Shown here in pieces: positions 24,140 to 34,864 of a stretch of DNA of 64,000 nt. The stretch lies in the NCBI RefSeq assembly GCF_018408855.1, contig NZ_AP024325.1:310001-374000 (forward strand). Direction: 5' to 3'. Origin of the DNA: Caballeronia sp. NK8 (GTDB taxonomy: Bacteria; Pseudomonadota; Gammaproteobacteria; Burkholderiales; Burkholderiaceae). Position 1 is the stretch's first letter, and each line of letters starts with the position of its first letter. Made by a program: the position numbers and the translations under genes. The notes beneath the pieces were generated by a model. That model saw only the letters and a program-made list of their open reading frames with translations. It was not told the DNA's origin and did not search any database.

Positions 24140-24412
24140 ATGCTTCCGACACGAACCGTCATACTCCCGGCCGCCCTCGTTGTCCTGTTCTCCGGGTGCG
24201 CGTCATCGCCAGAACTCAGCGCATCCGGAGGCAAGACGAGAGAGCAGGCGCGAGCCGAACTCGATCAGGCGTGGCGCGATGGATGGCTGCCGAACAAGCG
24301 CTCCGAATATCCGCCCACCGAAGCGACGCGGGAGCGCAACAAGAAGCGCTATGCCACCAAGTACCCGGAAGACTCGCCGAACGAGGCGTCGCTTTCGAGG
24401 CACGCGGACTGA
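24140..24412 (+). CDS. DUF4148 lipoprotein, first gene of the metal-efflux unit
   Basis: The 90-residue protein has a lipoprotein signal (VVLFSGC lipobox) and a DUF4148-type helix, KTREQARAELDQAWRDGWLP followed by YPPTEATRERN. The family is small, exported and almost confined to Burkholderiaceae, with unknown function. It lies between the metal-regulator box and czcC, 156 bp ahead of czcC, so it probably belongs to the metal response. A second DUF4148 gene lies at the other end of the cluster. Confidence 0.75.
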   Translation: MLPTRTVILPAALVVLFSGCASSPELSASGGKTREQARAELDQAWRDGWLPNKRSEYPPTEATRERNKKRYATKYPEDSPNEASLSRHAD

Positions 24413-24568
24413 AGGTTTCGCGCGATCGATCGGGCGCGCCAGCGTCGACATCGATCGCCATTGATTCGTATATCGAAACGAATGGCATACGAAAAAATTC
24501 ATGTTCGCGTCATCGTCACACGCCGGACAGACCGTAGCATTCGTCACAGCGTTTCTTTATCCACCATC

Positions 24569-25822
24569 ATGGTCCTACGCGCTTTTACTGCGGTGCTGCT
24601 GATGTCGGTTGTGCCCGCGCTGTACGCGCAAGCGCTGGCCGATTTATCGCTTGCCGAGGTGCTCGGTCTCGCGGCCGACGCCAATCCGATGCTGCGCGGT
24701 GCGCGCGCCGGCGTGAGCGCGTCCGAGGGTGCGTTCATGCAAGCCGGCGCACGGCCGAATCCGTCACTCTCTTTCCTCCAGGAAGGTTTCGGTGGCACCG
24801 ATCGCACGTCGACCGCCGCCGTGAATCAGCCGATCGAACTGGGCGGCAAGCGCGGCGCGCGGCTCGACGTGGCGTCATACGGCAGGGAGGTGGCCCTGGC
24901 CACGCTCGACAGCAGCAGCGCCACGCTGCGGGCCCAGGTGATCGCAGCGTTTTACGGACTGCTCGCCGCGCAACGACAGTTGCAGGTCGCGGAAGAATCG
25001 GCCCGGATCGCCACACGCTCCGCCGACCTGGCCGACAAGCGGGTGAAAGCGGGCAAGGTGTCGCCGGTCGAAGCCACCAAGGCCAGGGTCGCGGCGAGCG
25101 GCGTGCAGATCGAAGTCGTCAATGCGCAGGCGCGCGTCTCGACGGCCGCGGAAAAGCTCGTCACGGTCACGGGCGCGCCGTCGGTGCGCGATCGAAACGT
25201 GCTCGACGACATCGAAGGCATACCCGAGGTCGACGCCTACTCCGAGCTTGCCCCCCGTCTCGACGATGCGCCGCTGACGCGTGCCGCGCGAGCCGAAGTG
25301 CTGCGCTCCAATGCCGCGATTTCTGTCGAACGCGCGCGGCGCATTCCGGACATTACGGTGACGGCCGGCGTGAAGCGCGTCGTCGCCGGAGGGCTTCGCG
25401 ACAATCAGGCTGTCATCGGCGTGTCGATTCCGCTGCCGCTCTTCGACACCAACAAGGGCGCGCTGCTCGAAGCGACACACAAGGCCGAGCAGGCACAGGC
25501 CGACTTCGATACCGAGCGGGCCAACCTGCGACTCGAATTGACACAGGCTTACGCGAACTACGAGCGCGCAAAACAGGAGGCGTCGCGGCTCAAGGTCGAT
25601 GTGCTGCCCGCCGCTCGTCAGGCGCTCGACGCGATGTCGCGCGGTTATCAGCTAGGCAAGTTCAGTTTCCTCGACGTTCTGGATGCGCAGCGCACGCTCT
25701 TTCAGGAGCAGTCGCGGTACGTGCAGGCGCTCAAGGATGCGCATCTCGCCGTAGCCGATATCGGCCGCCTCACCGGCACGCCGTTGCCGGCTGCGAGCGT
25801 CAGTCCATCCACCGCTCCCTGA
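24569..25822 (+). CDS. czcC: outer-membrane channel of heavy-metal RND efflux (CzcC-like)
   Basis: A 417-residue TolC-family protein with a signal peptide (to about residue 21) and two OEP repeats, recognisable by LSLAEVLGLAADANPMLRGA and the later EARLRLELTQAYANYERAKQ-type coiled-coil helices. The C-terminal FSFLDVLDAQRTLFQEQ is characteristic of the CzcC/CusC group. It forms the trimeric outer-membrane exit duct for the pump. ATG 24569 is chosen at the beginning of the signal peptide. The adaptor gene follows 10 bp later. Confidence 0.9.
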   Translation: MVLRAFTAVLLMSVVPALYAQALADLSLAEVLGLAADANPMLRGARAGVSASEGAFMQAGARPNPSLSFLQEGFGGTDRTSTAAVNQPIELGGKRGARLDVASYGREVALATLDSSSATLRAQVIAAFYGLLAAQRQLQVAEESARIATRSADLADKRVKAGKVSPVEATKARVAASGVQIEVVNAQARVSTAAEKLVTVTGAPSVRDRNVLDDIEGIPEVDAYSELAPRLDDAPLTRAARAEVLRSNAAISVERARRIPDITVTAGVKRVVAGGLRDNQAVIGVSIPLPLFDTNKGALLEATHKAEQAQADFDTERANLRLELTQAYANYERAKQEASRLKVDVLPAARQALDAMSRGYQLGKFSFLDVLDAQRTLFQEQSRYVQALKDAHLAVADIGRLTGTPLPAASVSPSTAP

Positions 25823-25832
25823 GGGATTCGCC

Positions 25833-27290
25833 ATGCCGCGTTCCAGACTTCTCGCGATCACTGTGGCTGCCGTCGGGGTGAGCATCGCGCTTGCCGTGCT
25901 GGTGACGACGCTCAGGGCGAAGCAGACCGATGTTGTCGGCGATGGCGCATCAGTCGCAGCGGGCAGCCCGCACGGCGGCACGATGGTCAAGTCCGGCGAT
26001 CTCACGCTCGAAATCGTGCTCTCCGAAAAGCCCGACGACGCTCGCATCATTCTGTATCCGTCCGCGGGCGGCAAGCCGCTGCGAAACGGCGTGACCGCCA
26101 CGGTGCAACTGAGACGCGCGCAAGGAACCACCGAAACCATCCGCTTCATCGCCGCCGGCAACAGGCTGACGTCCGCGCAATCCATCGCGAAGCCACACGT
26201 GTTCGAATCGACGCTGCAGGTCCTATGGAACGGCAAGCAGGCGACATTCGAGTTCGCGCGCAGCGACGGCGCCATCCCACTGGATGCGCAGCAAATGCGC
26301 AACGCCGGCATCGATGTCAGGAAGTCCGGGCCCGCGCAGATCGAATCGATCGTCCAGGTGCCGGGAGAGATTCGCTTCAACGAAGACCGCACGGCGCACG
26401 TCGTCCCGCGCGTGGCGGGCATCGTCGAACAGGTTGCGGTTTCGGTCGGCGAAACGGTCCGGAAGGGCCAGTTGCTTGCTGTCGTCGCCAGTACGGACCT
26501 CGCTGACCGAAGGAGCGAACTCCTGACGTCGGAGCGCCGACTCTCCGCCGCGCGCACGGCTTACCAGCGGGAAAAGATGCTCTGGGAGGAGCGCATTTCC
26601 GCGGAGCAGGATTATCTGCAAGCTCAAGTCCAGCTCCGTGAGGCGGAGATCGCGGTGCAGAACGCACGGCAGAAACTCATTGCGTTGAACGCAAACCCGG
26701 GCGAAGGCGCGCTGAATCGCTATGAGCTGCGCGCGCCATTTTCAGGAACCATCGTGGCGAAACACGTCACGCCGGGCGAGGCGATCGCAGCCGAGGCGAA
26801 CGTGTTCACGCTCTCCGATCTCTCGACGGTATGGGCGGAAATGGCCGTGCCCGCGCAGCACTTCGATGCGGTCCGCGTGGGCCGGACCGCGATCGTCAAG
26901 GCGGCCGCTTTTGCTTCGAGTTCGCAAGGCCCGATTTCGTATGTGGGCGCCTTGCTCGGAGAGCAGACACGCTCGGCGCAGGCTCGCGTTGTTCTGCTGA
27001 ATCCTGACGGCGCGTGGCGTCCCGGCATGTTCGTGAACGTGTTTGTAAACGCCGGGGGGCAGACTGTCCCGGTCGCGGTCGTCAGCGACGCGCTGCAGGA
27101 GATCGACGGCTCGCCCGCCGTGTTCGTCGCGACGCCGAAGGGGTTCGTCGCGCAGCCCGTCAGGACAGGCCGCAAGGACGACCGCATGGTCGAAGTGGTG
27201 AGCGGCCTGTCCGCCGGTCAGCAGTACGTCGCGTCCAACAGCTTCGTGCTGAAGGCCGAACTCGGCAAGGGCAGCGTCGAGGAAGAGTGA
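25833..27290 (+). CDS. czcB: heavy-metal RND efflux periplasmic adaptor (CzcB-like)
   Basis: A 485-residue membrane-fusion protein with an N-terminal membrane anchor (LAITVAAVGVSIALAVLVTT). The first ~130 residues form an extra beta domain typical of CzcB, not seen in drug-efflux adaptors. The biotinyl-lipoyl halves (GIVEQVAVSVGETVRKGQLL and RAPFSGTIVAKHVTPGEAI), an alpha-hairpin between them, and beta-barrel and membrane-proximal domains follow. It bridges CzcA and CzcC and may bind metal in the periplasm. No His-rich metal tail is seen. Confidence 0.9.
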   Translation: MPRSRLLAITVAAVGVSIALAVLVTTLRAKQTDVVGDGASVAAGSPHGGTMVKSGDLTLEIVLSEKPDDARIILYPSAGGKPLRNGVTATVQLRRAQGTTETIRFIAAGNRLTSAQSIAKPHVFESTLQVLWNGKQATFEFARSDGAIPLDAQQMRNAGIDVRKSGPAQIESIVQVPGEIRFNEDRTAHVVPRVAGIVEQVAVSVGETVRKGQLLAVVASTDLADRRSELLTSERRLSAARTAYQREKMLWEERISAEQDYLQAQVQLREAEIAVQNARQKLIALNANPGEGALNRYELRAPFSGTIVAKHVTPGEAIAAEANVFTLSDLSTVWAEMAVPAQHFDAVRVGRTAIVKAAAFASSSQGPISYVGALLGEQTRSAQARVVLLNPDGAWRPGMFVNVFVNAGGQTVPVAVVSDALQEIDGSPAVFVATPKGFVAQPVRTGRKDDRMVEVVSGLSAGQQYVASNSFVLKAELGKGSVEEE

Positions 27291-27322
27291 CATCGACGCT
27301 TCCCAGTTCACAGGACCATTCA

Positions 27323-30300
27323 ATGTTCGAGCGACTTGTTCGTTTCGCGATCTTTCACCGCTGGCTGGTGATGCTGGCCGTCGTCAGCGTGGCGGCGTTC
27401 GGCGTCTTCAGCTACCAGAAGCTGCCGATCGACGCGGTACCCGATATCACCAACGTGCAGGTGCAGATCAACACATCGGCGCCGGGCTACTCGCCCCTCG
27501 AGTCCGAACAACGGATCACTTATCCGATCGAGACGGCGATGGCGGGCCTGCCGAACCTGAGTCAGACGCGTTCCATCTCGCGCTATGGCCTGTCGCAAGT
27601 CACCGTCATCTTCAAGGATGGCACGGACATCTACTTCGCTCGCCAGCTCGTCAACGAGCGCATTCAAGAGGCCAGGGAAAAGCTGCCCGACGGCATCGCG
27701 CCCGCGATGGGCCCCACGTCGACCGGACTGGGCGAGATCTACCTGTGGACCGTCGAGGCGGGCTTGTCCGCTCGCAAGCCGGACGGCACGCTCTACACGC
27801 CCGCCGATCTGCGCGAGTTGCAGGACTGGGTGATCAGGCCTCAGTTGCGTAATGTGCCCGGCGTCACCGAAGTCAATTCCATCGGCGGTTATGTCAGGGA
27901 GTTTCGAATCGCGCCCAATCCCACGAAACTGATGTCATACGGATTGACGCTCGCAGATATCGTCAAGGCCGTCGAACGAAACAACGATAACGTGGGCGCG
28001 GGCTACATCGAAAAGCGCGGCGAGCAGTATCTCGTTCGCGTGCCGGGTCAGGCCGGCTCCGTCAACGACATCGCGAACATCGTGCTCACGAACGTGAGCG
28101 GCGTGCCGGTGCGCGTGAAAGACCTGGCTCAGGTCGATGCGGGCCGCGAGCTTCGCACGGGCGCCGCGACGTCGAACGGCCGGGAAGTGGTGCTGGGGAC
28201 GGTCTTCATGCTGATGGGCGAGAACAGCCGGTCCGTTGCGCGTGCCGTCGCCCGCAAGATGGGCGATGTGAACCGGACCCTGCCGGCCGGCGTGCGCGCG
28301 ATCCCGGTGTACGACCGGACCGTGCTGGTCGAGAAAGCGGTCAACACGGTGAAGAAGAACCTGCTCGAAGGCGCGGTGCTCGTGATCGTCATTCTGTTCA
28401 TGTTCCTCGGGAACATGCGCGCGGCCATCATCACCGCGCTCGTGATTCCATTGTCGATGCTGATGACCTTCACCGGCATGGTGAACGCGAAAGTGAGCGC
28501 GAACCTGATGAGCCTCGGCGCGCTCGATTTCGGCATCATCGTGGATGGCGCCGTGGTCATCGTCGAGAATTGCGTGCGGCGTCTTGCTCACGCCCAGGCG
28601 GCAGCGGGCAGGCCGCTCACGCGGGAAGAACGTTTCGCGGAAGTGTTCGGCGCGTCGCAGGAAGCGCGCCGGGCGCTCATCTTCGGTCAGCTCATCATCA
28701 TGGTGGTCTTTCTGCCCATCTTTGCGCTCACCGGCGTCGAAGGGAAGATGTTTCATCCGATGGCCGTCACCGTCGTCATGGCGCTCGCAGCGGCGATGGT
28801 GCTGACCGTCACCTTCATTCCGGCAGCGGTCGCGCTGTTCATCGGCGAGCATGTCGCGGAGAAGGAGAATCGCGTGATGGGCTGGGCGCGGCGCGCCTAT
28901 GAACCGGCGCTCACGCGCTTCATGAGCCGGCCAAAGCGCGTGATGGTTGGCGCGGTCGTGATCGTCGCGGCCACGACGGCGCTTGCGACGCGCCTGGGCA
29001 GCGAGTTCATTCCGAGCCTGAACGAAGGCGATCTGGCCGTCGCCGCGCTGCGCATTCCGGGCACGAGCCTGTCGCAATCGCTGGAGATGCAAAAGAGCAT
29101 CGAGCGAACGCTGAAGGAGAAAATCCCCGAGATCGACCGCGTATTCGCGCGCACCGGCACGGCGGAGATCGCCGCAGACCCCATGCCGCCAAACTTGTCT
29201 GACGCCTATGTGATGCTCAGGCTAACCGATCAATGGCCCGATCCCCGCAAGCCGCGCACCGAGCTCATCAAGGAAATCGAAGCCGTGCTCGCCACCTTGC
29301 CCGGCAACGCGTACGAGTTCTCGCAGCCGATTCAGCTGCGCTTCAACGAACTCATCTCCGGCGTGCGCAGCGACGTCGCGGTGAAGATCTTCGGCGACGA
29401 CATGACCGTGTTGAGCGATACCGGCGAGAAGATCGCCGCCGCGCTGCGCAAGGTGCCGGGCGCCGCCGAAGTGAAGGTCGAGCAGACGACGGGTCTGCCC
29501 GTACTGACCATCGATCTGGTGCGCGACAAGCTGGCCCGCTATGGCATCACCGTGGCCGACGTGCAGGACACGGTCGCGGCGGCGGTGGGCGGACAGAAGG
29601 CGGGCACGGTGTTTCAGGGCGACCGGCGGTTCGACATCGTGGTGCGCCTGCCCGATGAGCTTCGCTCGGACATCGAGGCCATCAAGCGGCTGCCCATCGC
29701 GCTGCCGCCGCCCGCATCCTCCGCGCCTCGCGCGTCGATGCTTCAGGCGCCGTATGTCCCGCTCGACGAACTGGCGACGGTCACGGTCGGACCGGGCCCC
29801 AATCAGATCAGCCGCGAAGACGGCAAGCGCCGGGTCGTGGTGAGCGCCAATGTGCGCGGCCGGGACGTGGGTTCCTTTGTCGCCGAGGCACGCGAGCTGA
29901 TTCAGCAGGATGTGCAGGTGCCGGCGGGATATTGGGTGTCGTGGGGCGGACAGTTCGAGCAATTGCAGAGCGCGAGCGAGCGGCTGAAGCTGGTCGTGCC
30001 GCTCGCGTTGTTCATGGTCTTCGTGCTGCTGTTCGTCATGTTCGGCAATGTAAAAGACGGGCTGCTGGTCTTCACCGGCATTCCGTTCGCGCTGAGCGGC
30101 GGGGTCGTTTCGCTGTGGCTGCGCGGCATCCCGCTCTCCATCACCGCCGCGGTCGGATTCATCGCGCTGTCGGGCGTTGCCGTGCTGAACGGCCTGGTCA
30201 TGATTTCGTTCATCCGCAATCTGCGCGAAGAAGGCGCGCCGATCGACGCAGCGGTGCGGGAAGGCGCGCTGACCAGACTGCGCCCCGTTCTCATGACCGC

Positions 30301-30538
30301 CCTGGTCGCATCGCTCGGTTTCCTGCCGATGGCGTTCGCGACGGGAACCGGATCGGAAGTGCAGCGACCACTCGCGACGGTCGTCATCGGCGGCATTCTG
30401 TCGTCGACGGCGCTGACGCTACTGGTCTTGCCGGTGCTTTATCGTGTGTGCCATTCGATGTCGTTCAGAAGCAGCGCGCGTCGCGGTTTGACGACGCGAT
30501 GGCTGCAAGACGCACGTGTCAATAAAGGAGATGTGTAA
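27323..30538 (+). CDS. czcA: heavy-metal RND efflux pump, inner-membrane transporter (CzcA-like)
   Basis: A 1071-residue HME-RND transporter with 12 predicted transmembrane helices and two large periplasmic loops. The start MFERLVRFAIFHRWLVMLAV and PIDAVPDITNVQVQI are standard for the family. TM4 carries DFGIIVDGAVVIVEN (~401-415), whose acidic residues form the proton relay of divalent-cation pumps such as CzcA, which favours Co/Zn/Cd over Cu/Ag. It drives proton-coupled export across the envelope. ATG 27323 fits the family start. Its stop abuts the response-regulator start. Confidence 0.93.
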   Translation: MFERLVRFAIFHRWLVMLAVVSVAAFGVFSYQKLPIDAVPDITNVQVQINTSAPGYSPLESEQRITYPIETAMAGLPNLSQTRSISRYGLSQVTVIFKDGTDIYFARQLVNERIQEAREKLPDGIAPAMGPTSTGLGEIYLWTVEAGLSARKPDGTLYTPADLRELQDWVIRPQLRNVPGVTEVNSIGGYVREFRIAPNPTKLMSYGLTLADIVKAVERNNDNVGAGYIEKRGEQYLVRVPGQAGSVNDIANIVLTNVSGVPVRVKDLAQVDAGRELRTGAATSNGREVVLGTVFMLMGENSRSVARAVARKMGDVNRTLPAGVRAIPVYDRTVLVEKAVNTVKKNLLEGAVLVIVILFMFLGNMRAAIITALVIPLSMLMTFTGMVNAKVSANLMSLGALDFGIIVDGAVVIVENCVRRLAHAQAAAGRPLTREERFAEVFGASQEARRALIFGQLIIMVVFLPIFALTGVEGKMFHPMAVTVVMALAAAMVLTVTFIPAAVALFIGEHVAEKENRVMGWARRAYEPALTRFMSRPKRVMVGAVVIVAATTALATRLGSEFIPSLNEGDLAVAALRIPGTSLSQSLEMQKSIERTLKEKIPEIDRVFARTGTAEIAADPMPPNLSDAYVMLRLTDQWPDPRKPRTELIKEIEAVLATLPGNAYEFSQPIQLRFNELISGVRSDVAVKIFGDDMTVLSDTGEKIAAALRKVPGAAEVKVEQTTGLPVLTIDLVRDKLARYGITVADVQDTVAAAVGGQKAGTVFQGDRRFDIVVRLPDELRSDIEAIKRLPIALPPPASSAPRASMLQAPYVPLDELATVTVGPGPNQISREDGKRRVVVSANVRGRDVGSFVAEARELIQQDVQVPAGYWVSWGGQFEQLQSASERLKLVVPLALFMVFVLLFVMFGNVKDGLLVFTGIPFALSGGVVSLWLRGIPLSITAAVGFIALSGVAVLNGLVMISFIRNLREEGAPIDAAVREGALTRLRPVLMTALVASLGFLPMAFATGTGSEVQRPLATVVIGGILSSTALTLLVLPVLYRVCHSMSFRSSARRGLTTRWLQDARVNKGDV

Positions 30539-31222
30539 ATGCGAATCCTGATTGTCGAAGACGAACAGAAAACCGGTTCGTATCTGAAGAAAGGGCTGAC
30601 CGAGGCGGGATACGTCGTCGATTGGGTACAGGATGGCATCTCGGGTGAGCATCAGGCCGAATCGGAAAGCTATGACCTGCTGATCCTCGACGTCATGCTG
30701 CCCGGTCAGGACGGGTGGACGCTGCTCGAAAAGATCCGGCAGCGCCACTCGACGCCCGTTCTGTTCCTGACCGCGCGCGACGAGGTCGGCGACCGCGTGA
30801 AGGGCCTGGAACTCGGCGCCGACGACTACCTCGCCAAGCCGTTCGACTTCGTGGAACTGAGCGCCCGCATCCGCTCGGTGCTGCGCCGCGGCCAGTCGCG
30901 CGACGTCTCCACGCTTCGCGTGGCTGATCTCGAACTCGACCTGAATCGACGCAAGGCGATCCGCCGGGGCGACACGATCCTGCTGACCGCGAAAGAGTTC
31001 ACGCTCCTGTGGCTGCTGATCCGTCGCGAAGGCGAAGTGCTGCCGCGCGCGACGATCGCCTCGCAGGTCTGGGACATGAACTTCAGCAGTGACACGAACG
31101 TCGTCGACTCCGCGATCCGCCGCCTGCGATCGAAGGTCGACGAGGGCTACTTTCCCAAGCTGATCCACACCGTGCGCGGCATGGGCTACGTCCTCGAATG
31201 CCGAGACGTCAACAAATGTTGA
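30539..31222 (+). CDS. czcR: OmpR-family heavy-metal response regulator
   Basis: The 227-residue protein has a receiver domain with phospho-acceptor Asp51 ([14 protein letters not shown]), conserved Thr/Lys ([12 protein letters not shown]), and a winged-helix OmpR/PhoB output domain ending [13 protein letters not shown] and [11 protein letters not shown]. It groups with CzcR/IrlR/CopR/CusR by its [19 protein letters not shown] linker. AAAGGAG nine bases upstream supports the start, which directly follows the czcA stop. It probably binds the ATGACA-AAAA-TGTCAT box at 24053. Confidence 0.92.
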   Translation: MRILIVEDEQKTGSYLKKGLTEAGYVVDWVQDGISGEHQAESESYDLLILDVMLPGQDGWTLLEKIRQRHSTPVLFLTARDEVGDRVKGLELGADDYLAKPFDFVELSARIRSVLRRGQSRDVSTLRVADLELDLNRRKAIRRGDTILLTAKEFTLLWLLIRREGEVLPRATIASQVWDMNFSSDTNVVDSAIRRLRSKVDEGYFPKLIHTVRGMGYVLECRDVNKC

Positions 31223-32619
31223 TCCGGCGTTTCCTGCCCCGGACATTGCGTGCGCGGCTGACGGTCCTCATCGTTCTTTCGACGTCCGCGATTCTGACCA
31301 TGAGCGGCGTGGCGCTCTATGGAGCCTTGCAAAGCCGGCTCGAATCGATGGCAGAGGAACAGATGATCAGTGCGTTGAACGCGTTGCAGTCGCACCTCGG
31401 CGAGATGCGCGACACACCCGCGATTCCGGCCAATCGCGCGCTTCTGGTCGATGAATTGCATGGGCACCGACAGATGGAGCTTGCCATTTCCGACATCGAC
31501 GGACGCGGCCTGGTCACGACAGGCGGGTTCAGGTCGTATCCGTACATACGGGCAGTGGAACCGGGACAGACGCCGCGACTGGTTGCACGAGACGGGTCGA
31601 CGCTCAGTTACCTCGTCGCCGATGTGTCGCTCGCAGGCGCGAATGGGCCGCATGTGCGCGTGACGATTCAATACGACCGCAGCAGCGATGTCGCCTTGCT
31701 GCGCGCTCATGCCCGCACCATCATCGTCATTCAGTTGCTGGGTGTCCTGCTCGCGGCGGCACTGGCATTCGGCATCGCGCTCGTCGGATTGAGTCCGCTT
31801 CGCCGGCTGGTGGCACGAGCCGAGCAGATGTCTTCCACGGGACTGGCTCAGCCGTTCGATGATCTCGACGCGTCGGGCGAACTCAAGGAACTGGAGCGCG
31901 CATTCAATGAAATGCTGCAACGGCTCGATGAATCATTTACCCGGTTGAGCCAGTTCTCGTCGAATCTCGCGCACGACATGCGTACGCCGCTCACCAATCT
32001 CCAGGCCGCCGCGCAGGTCGCGCTCTCGCATCCCCGCAGCGCGGCCGATTACCGGGACGTCATCGAATCGAGTATCGATGAGTATCGGCGGCTGTCGGGA
32101 ATGATCGAGGATATGCTGTTTCTCGCGCGATCCGAGCGTGTCGACGCGAGCATCGTAACGGTCAGACTCGATGCTGCCGCCGAAGCGGAGCGCGTCGCGA
32201 ACTACTACGAATCGATGGCGGAAGAGGCCGGCGTGGGCATCGTCGTGCAGGGGCGCGCGCAGGTCGATGCGGACCTGCTGCTGTATCAGCGGGCGCTGAG
32301 CAATCTGATATCGAATGCGCTCAGGTTTGCGCCGCGAGGCACGGTCATTCGCGTCGATTGCAATGCGTCGCCGGACTCGACGACGGTCGCCGTGTCCGAC
32401 GCGGGCCCCGGCATAGAGGCTGCGCACATCGAGCGGATCTTTGAACGGTTCTACCGCGTCGACCCTGCGCGACACAATTCCGCTGCGGGAACCGGGCTTG
32501 GGCTTGCGATCGTGAGATCGATCATGGAAAGCCATGGCGGGGTGTGCCGGGTTCACAGCGAACCCGGCGTCGCCACGACGTTCTCCTTGCGTTTTCCCAG
32601 CTCGGCGCAGTGCGCGTGA
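31216..32619 (+). CDS. czcS: heavy-metal sensor histidine kinase
   Basis: A 467-residue kinase: TM1 near residues 15-37, a ~125-residue periplasmic sensor domain, TM2 near 165-190, HAMP, H-box [11 protein letters not shown] (His ~253), N-box [11 protein letters not shown]1 DAGPGI and G2 GTGLGLAI. This is the heavy-metal sensor type that phosphorylates the CzcR-class regulator. ATG 31216 overlaps the end of czcR; an in-frame ATG at 31198 is possible. The periplasmic domain has no Cys/His cluster that identifies the metal. Confidence 0.9.
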   Translation: MLIRRFLPRTLRARLTVLIVLSTSAILTMSGVALYGALQSRLESMAEEQMISALNALQSHLGEMRDTPAIPANRALLVDELHGHRQMELAISDIDGRGLVTTGGFRSYPYIRAVEPGQTPRLVARDGSTLSYLVADVSLAGANGPHVRVTIQYDRSSDVALLRAHARTIIVIQLLGVLLAAALAFGIALVGLSPLRRLVARAEQMSSTGLAQPFDDLDASGELKELERAFNEMLQRLDESFTRLSQFSSNLAHDMRTPLTNLQAAAQVALSHPRSAADYRDVIESSIDEYRRLSGMIEDMLFLARSERVDASIVTVRLDAAAEAERVANYYESMAEEAGVGIVVQGRAQVDADLLLYQRALSNLISNALRFAPRGTVIRVDCNASPDSTTVAVSDAGPGIEAAHIERIFERFYRVDPARHNSAAGTGLGLAIVRSIMESHGGVCRVHSEPGVATTFSLRFPSSAQCA

Positions 32620-32648
32620 ATGGCGCGCATCGCGACGCGCCATCTTCG

Positions 32649-32948
32649 CTATTTCGTGGTCGGCGGGGTCGCCGATGCCTGGCGGCTCACGCCCTGATCG
32701 TGATGATCGGTTGCAGGCGATTTCTCGCCGCGATGAGTCGTGGCCGCGTGAACTTCCTTGTTGCGTGCGACCATCGCGTCCGTCGGCGGGTACTGGGTTT
32801 TGGTGCTCGGCGTGATCCCGTCGTGCTGGGCCTGTACCAGTTCCTGCTGGACCTGCTGACGGGACTTTTGTGCCAGTGCGGATTGAGAGATCAGGCCGAA
32901 CGATATGCCCGTAATCGCGAGCACGACTGCGCTGTGAGTTGCCCTCAT
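32649..32948 (-). CDS. DUF4148 exported protein at the far end of the metal cluster
   Basis: A 99-residue protein with a cleavable signal (AVVLAITGISFGLISQSALA) and a DUF4148 core, SRQQVQQELVQAQHDGITPS then YPPTDAMVARN. The tail is His/Thr-rich (VHAATTHRGEKSPATDHHDQ), which could bind metal; this is inference. GGAG precedes ATG 32948. It converges on the sensor-kinase gene and has two TGACGC/GCGTCA dyads upstream, so it is regulated separately. Confidence 0.75.
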   Translation of the reverse strand: MRATHSAVVLAITGISFGLISQSALAQKSRQQVQQELVQAQHDGITPSTKTQYPPTDAMVARNKEVHAATTHRGEKSPATDHHDQGVSRQASATPPTTK

Positions 32949-32977
32949 TGCTGTTCTCCAGGTTTCGACGCGCCAAG

Positions 32978-33028
32978 TGACGCGTCATGAGAGCAGTATG
33001 TAAGGTAGACAGTGCGTCAGCGTGACGC
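32978..33028. promoter_or_regulatory. two related dyads upstream of the second DUF4148 gene
   Basis: TGACGCGTCA (32978-32987) is a perfect palindrome and GCGTCA-GCG-TGACGC (33014-33028) a perfect dyad built of the same half-sites. Both lie 30-80 bp before the DUF4148 start. They are candidate operators; the regulator is unknown. Confidence 0.4.
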
Positions 33029-33090
33029 GAACATGAGAAATGCGGCGGGGACGCTTCGTTTGACAAACGGAATGCTGCGACCCCACCCCG

Positions 33091-34626
33091 TCACTCGTGA
33101 AGACGAAACGTCTCCACCGCCGTCCGCAAGGCCCCGGCCTGATCCTCCAGCGACTGCGCCGCCGCCGCCGCTTCCTCCACCAATGCCGCGTTCTGCTGAG
33201 TCACTTCATCCATCTGCGTGACCGCACGCGCCACCTGCTCGATGCCGCTGCTTTGCTCTTCCGATGCCGCCGCGATCTCACCCATGATGTCGGTCACACG
33301 CTGCACCGCCGTGCTTATCTCGGTCATCGTGCGGCCCGCCTCATCGACCAGCGCGGTGCCCGATTGCACGCGCTCGACCGAATCGTCGATCAGTTCCTTG
33401 ATTTCCTTCGCTGCCGCCGACGAACGCTGCGCAAGCGAGCGCACTTCGCCCGCCACGACCGCGAAGCCGCGTCCTTCTTCACCCGCGCGCGCCGCTTCCA
33501 CCGCCGCGTTCAACGCGAGAATGTTGGTCTGGAACGCGATGCCTTCGATGATCGTGATGATGTCCGCGATCTTCGACGAACTATGGTTGATCTCGCCCAT
33601 CGTCGTCACGACTTGCGACACGACATGACTGCCCTTGCCCGCGATCTCCGATGCATTTGCCGCCAGCACGCTCGCCTGACGCGCGTTGTCGGCGTTCTGC
33701 TTGACCGTGCCGGTGAGCTCGTCCATGCTCGACGCGGTTTCCTGAAGCGCCGATGCCTGTTCTTCCGTGCGCGAGGAAAGATCCACGTTGCCCGCGGCAA
33801 TCTGCTTGGTCGCGGACGCAATCGATTCGCTGCCGCCGCGCACCGTGCGAACGGTTTCGATGAGGCTCGCCTGCATGGTCGCGAGACCGTGCAGCAACTG
33901 ACCCATTTCGTCGTTCGACGTCGCCTTGACGCTGCGGCGCAGATCGCCGGAAGCGATCGCATCGAACTGGGCGAGCGCCGCATCGAGCGGACGGGAGATG
34001 CGGCGGCGCAGCGAGATCCACGTATAAAAGGCCGCCGCCACGCCGATCAGAATCGCGACGATGCAGCCGATGCGGAACATGCCGAAAATTTCCTCACCTT
34101 CGTCATACGAGGCCTTGGCCTGTTCGAATTGCAGCTTGCGCAGCGCGGCGCCCGTCTTCGCGAAGTCGTTGAACGCGGCCTGCATCGCGCTCGCGTCGGC
34201 GAGGATCTTCGCCTGATCCTTCGCGCGCACGTCGGCATAACCGTCGTCGATCAGCTTTTGCAGCGCGAGACGCTGCGCGTTGAAGTTGTCCGCGAGCTGC
34301 TTTTCGCCGGGGCCTTGCGGCAGGCCGGTGTAGGTCGTCCATGCGTCGTCGGAGGTCTTGCGCATCAGCGCGCCGCGTCCGATGGCATCTTCCGCGCCCG
34401 GCGTGCCGACATTCAGCGCCGCACGGTCGAAGCTCAGGCGCTCGCGCGCCATGAACATTTCCGCATTGCCGACCGACACCGCGCTCGGCATTTCATTCGT
34501 GAAAAGGTTGTGCGTGACCGAATTGGACCGGCTCATGCCGATCAGCCCGACCATGCCGATCGCGATCAGCAGCGCGCTCAGAAGCGTCATGGCCAGGGCC
34601 AGTCGGCCTTTGATTGTGGAAAACAT
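33091..34626 (-). CDS. methyl-accepting chemotaxis protein
   Basis: A 511-residue chemoreceptor: TM1 (residues ~10-30), a ~150-residue four-helix-bundle periplasmic domain of the Tar/MCP type, TM2 (~190-212), HAMP with [19 protein letters not shown], and a cytoplasmic signalling domain with the hairpin [20 protein letters not shown]. It senses an unknown ligand and controls CheA. No C-terminal CheR-docking pentapeptide is visible. The start at ATG 34626 follows GAGAGAG. There are no che genes nearby. Confidence 0.92.
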   Translation of the reverse strand: MFSTIKGRLALAMTLLSALLIAIGMVGLIGMSRSNSVTHNLFTNEMPSAVSVGNAEMFMARERLSFDRAALNVGTPGAEDAIGRGALMRKTSDDAWTTYTGLPQGPGEKQLADNFNAQRLALQKLIDDGYADVRAKDQAKILADASAMQAAFNDFAKTGAALRKLQFEQAKASYDEGEEIFGMFRIGCIVAILIGVAAAFYTWISLRRRISRPLDAALAQFDAIASGDLRRSVKATSNDEMGQLLHGLATMQASLIETVRTVRGGSESIASATKQIAAGNVDLSSRTEEQASALQETASSMDELTGTVKQNADNARQASVLAANASEIAGKGSHVVSQVVTTMGEINHSSSKIADIITIIEGIAFQTNILALNAAVEAARAGEEGRGFAVVAGEVRSLAQRSSAAAKEIKELIDDSVERVQSGTALVDEAGRTMTEISTAVQRVTDIMGEIAAASEEQSSGIEQVARAVTQMDEVTQQNAALVEEAAAAAQSLEDQAGALRTAVETFRLHE

Positions 34627-34864
34627 AGCTCTCTCAAGGTGGCTGCATCGCAGGGACGCGAGCGCGGGGGCGGCGATGCTTCGCCTGCTGCGCGGCCGAT
34701 GAAACCCATCGGCTGACCTGTATAACGACCGCGCCGCGAACGCCTTTAGGAATTGCTTAAAAGCTACGAAAGGCTTACGGCGCGCGATCGCCCCCTGATT
34801 CAAGGGCTTTCGATTTGAAAACCGTTCTAAACTTCATGCGGATTCACACTCGATATGGCCGCGT

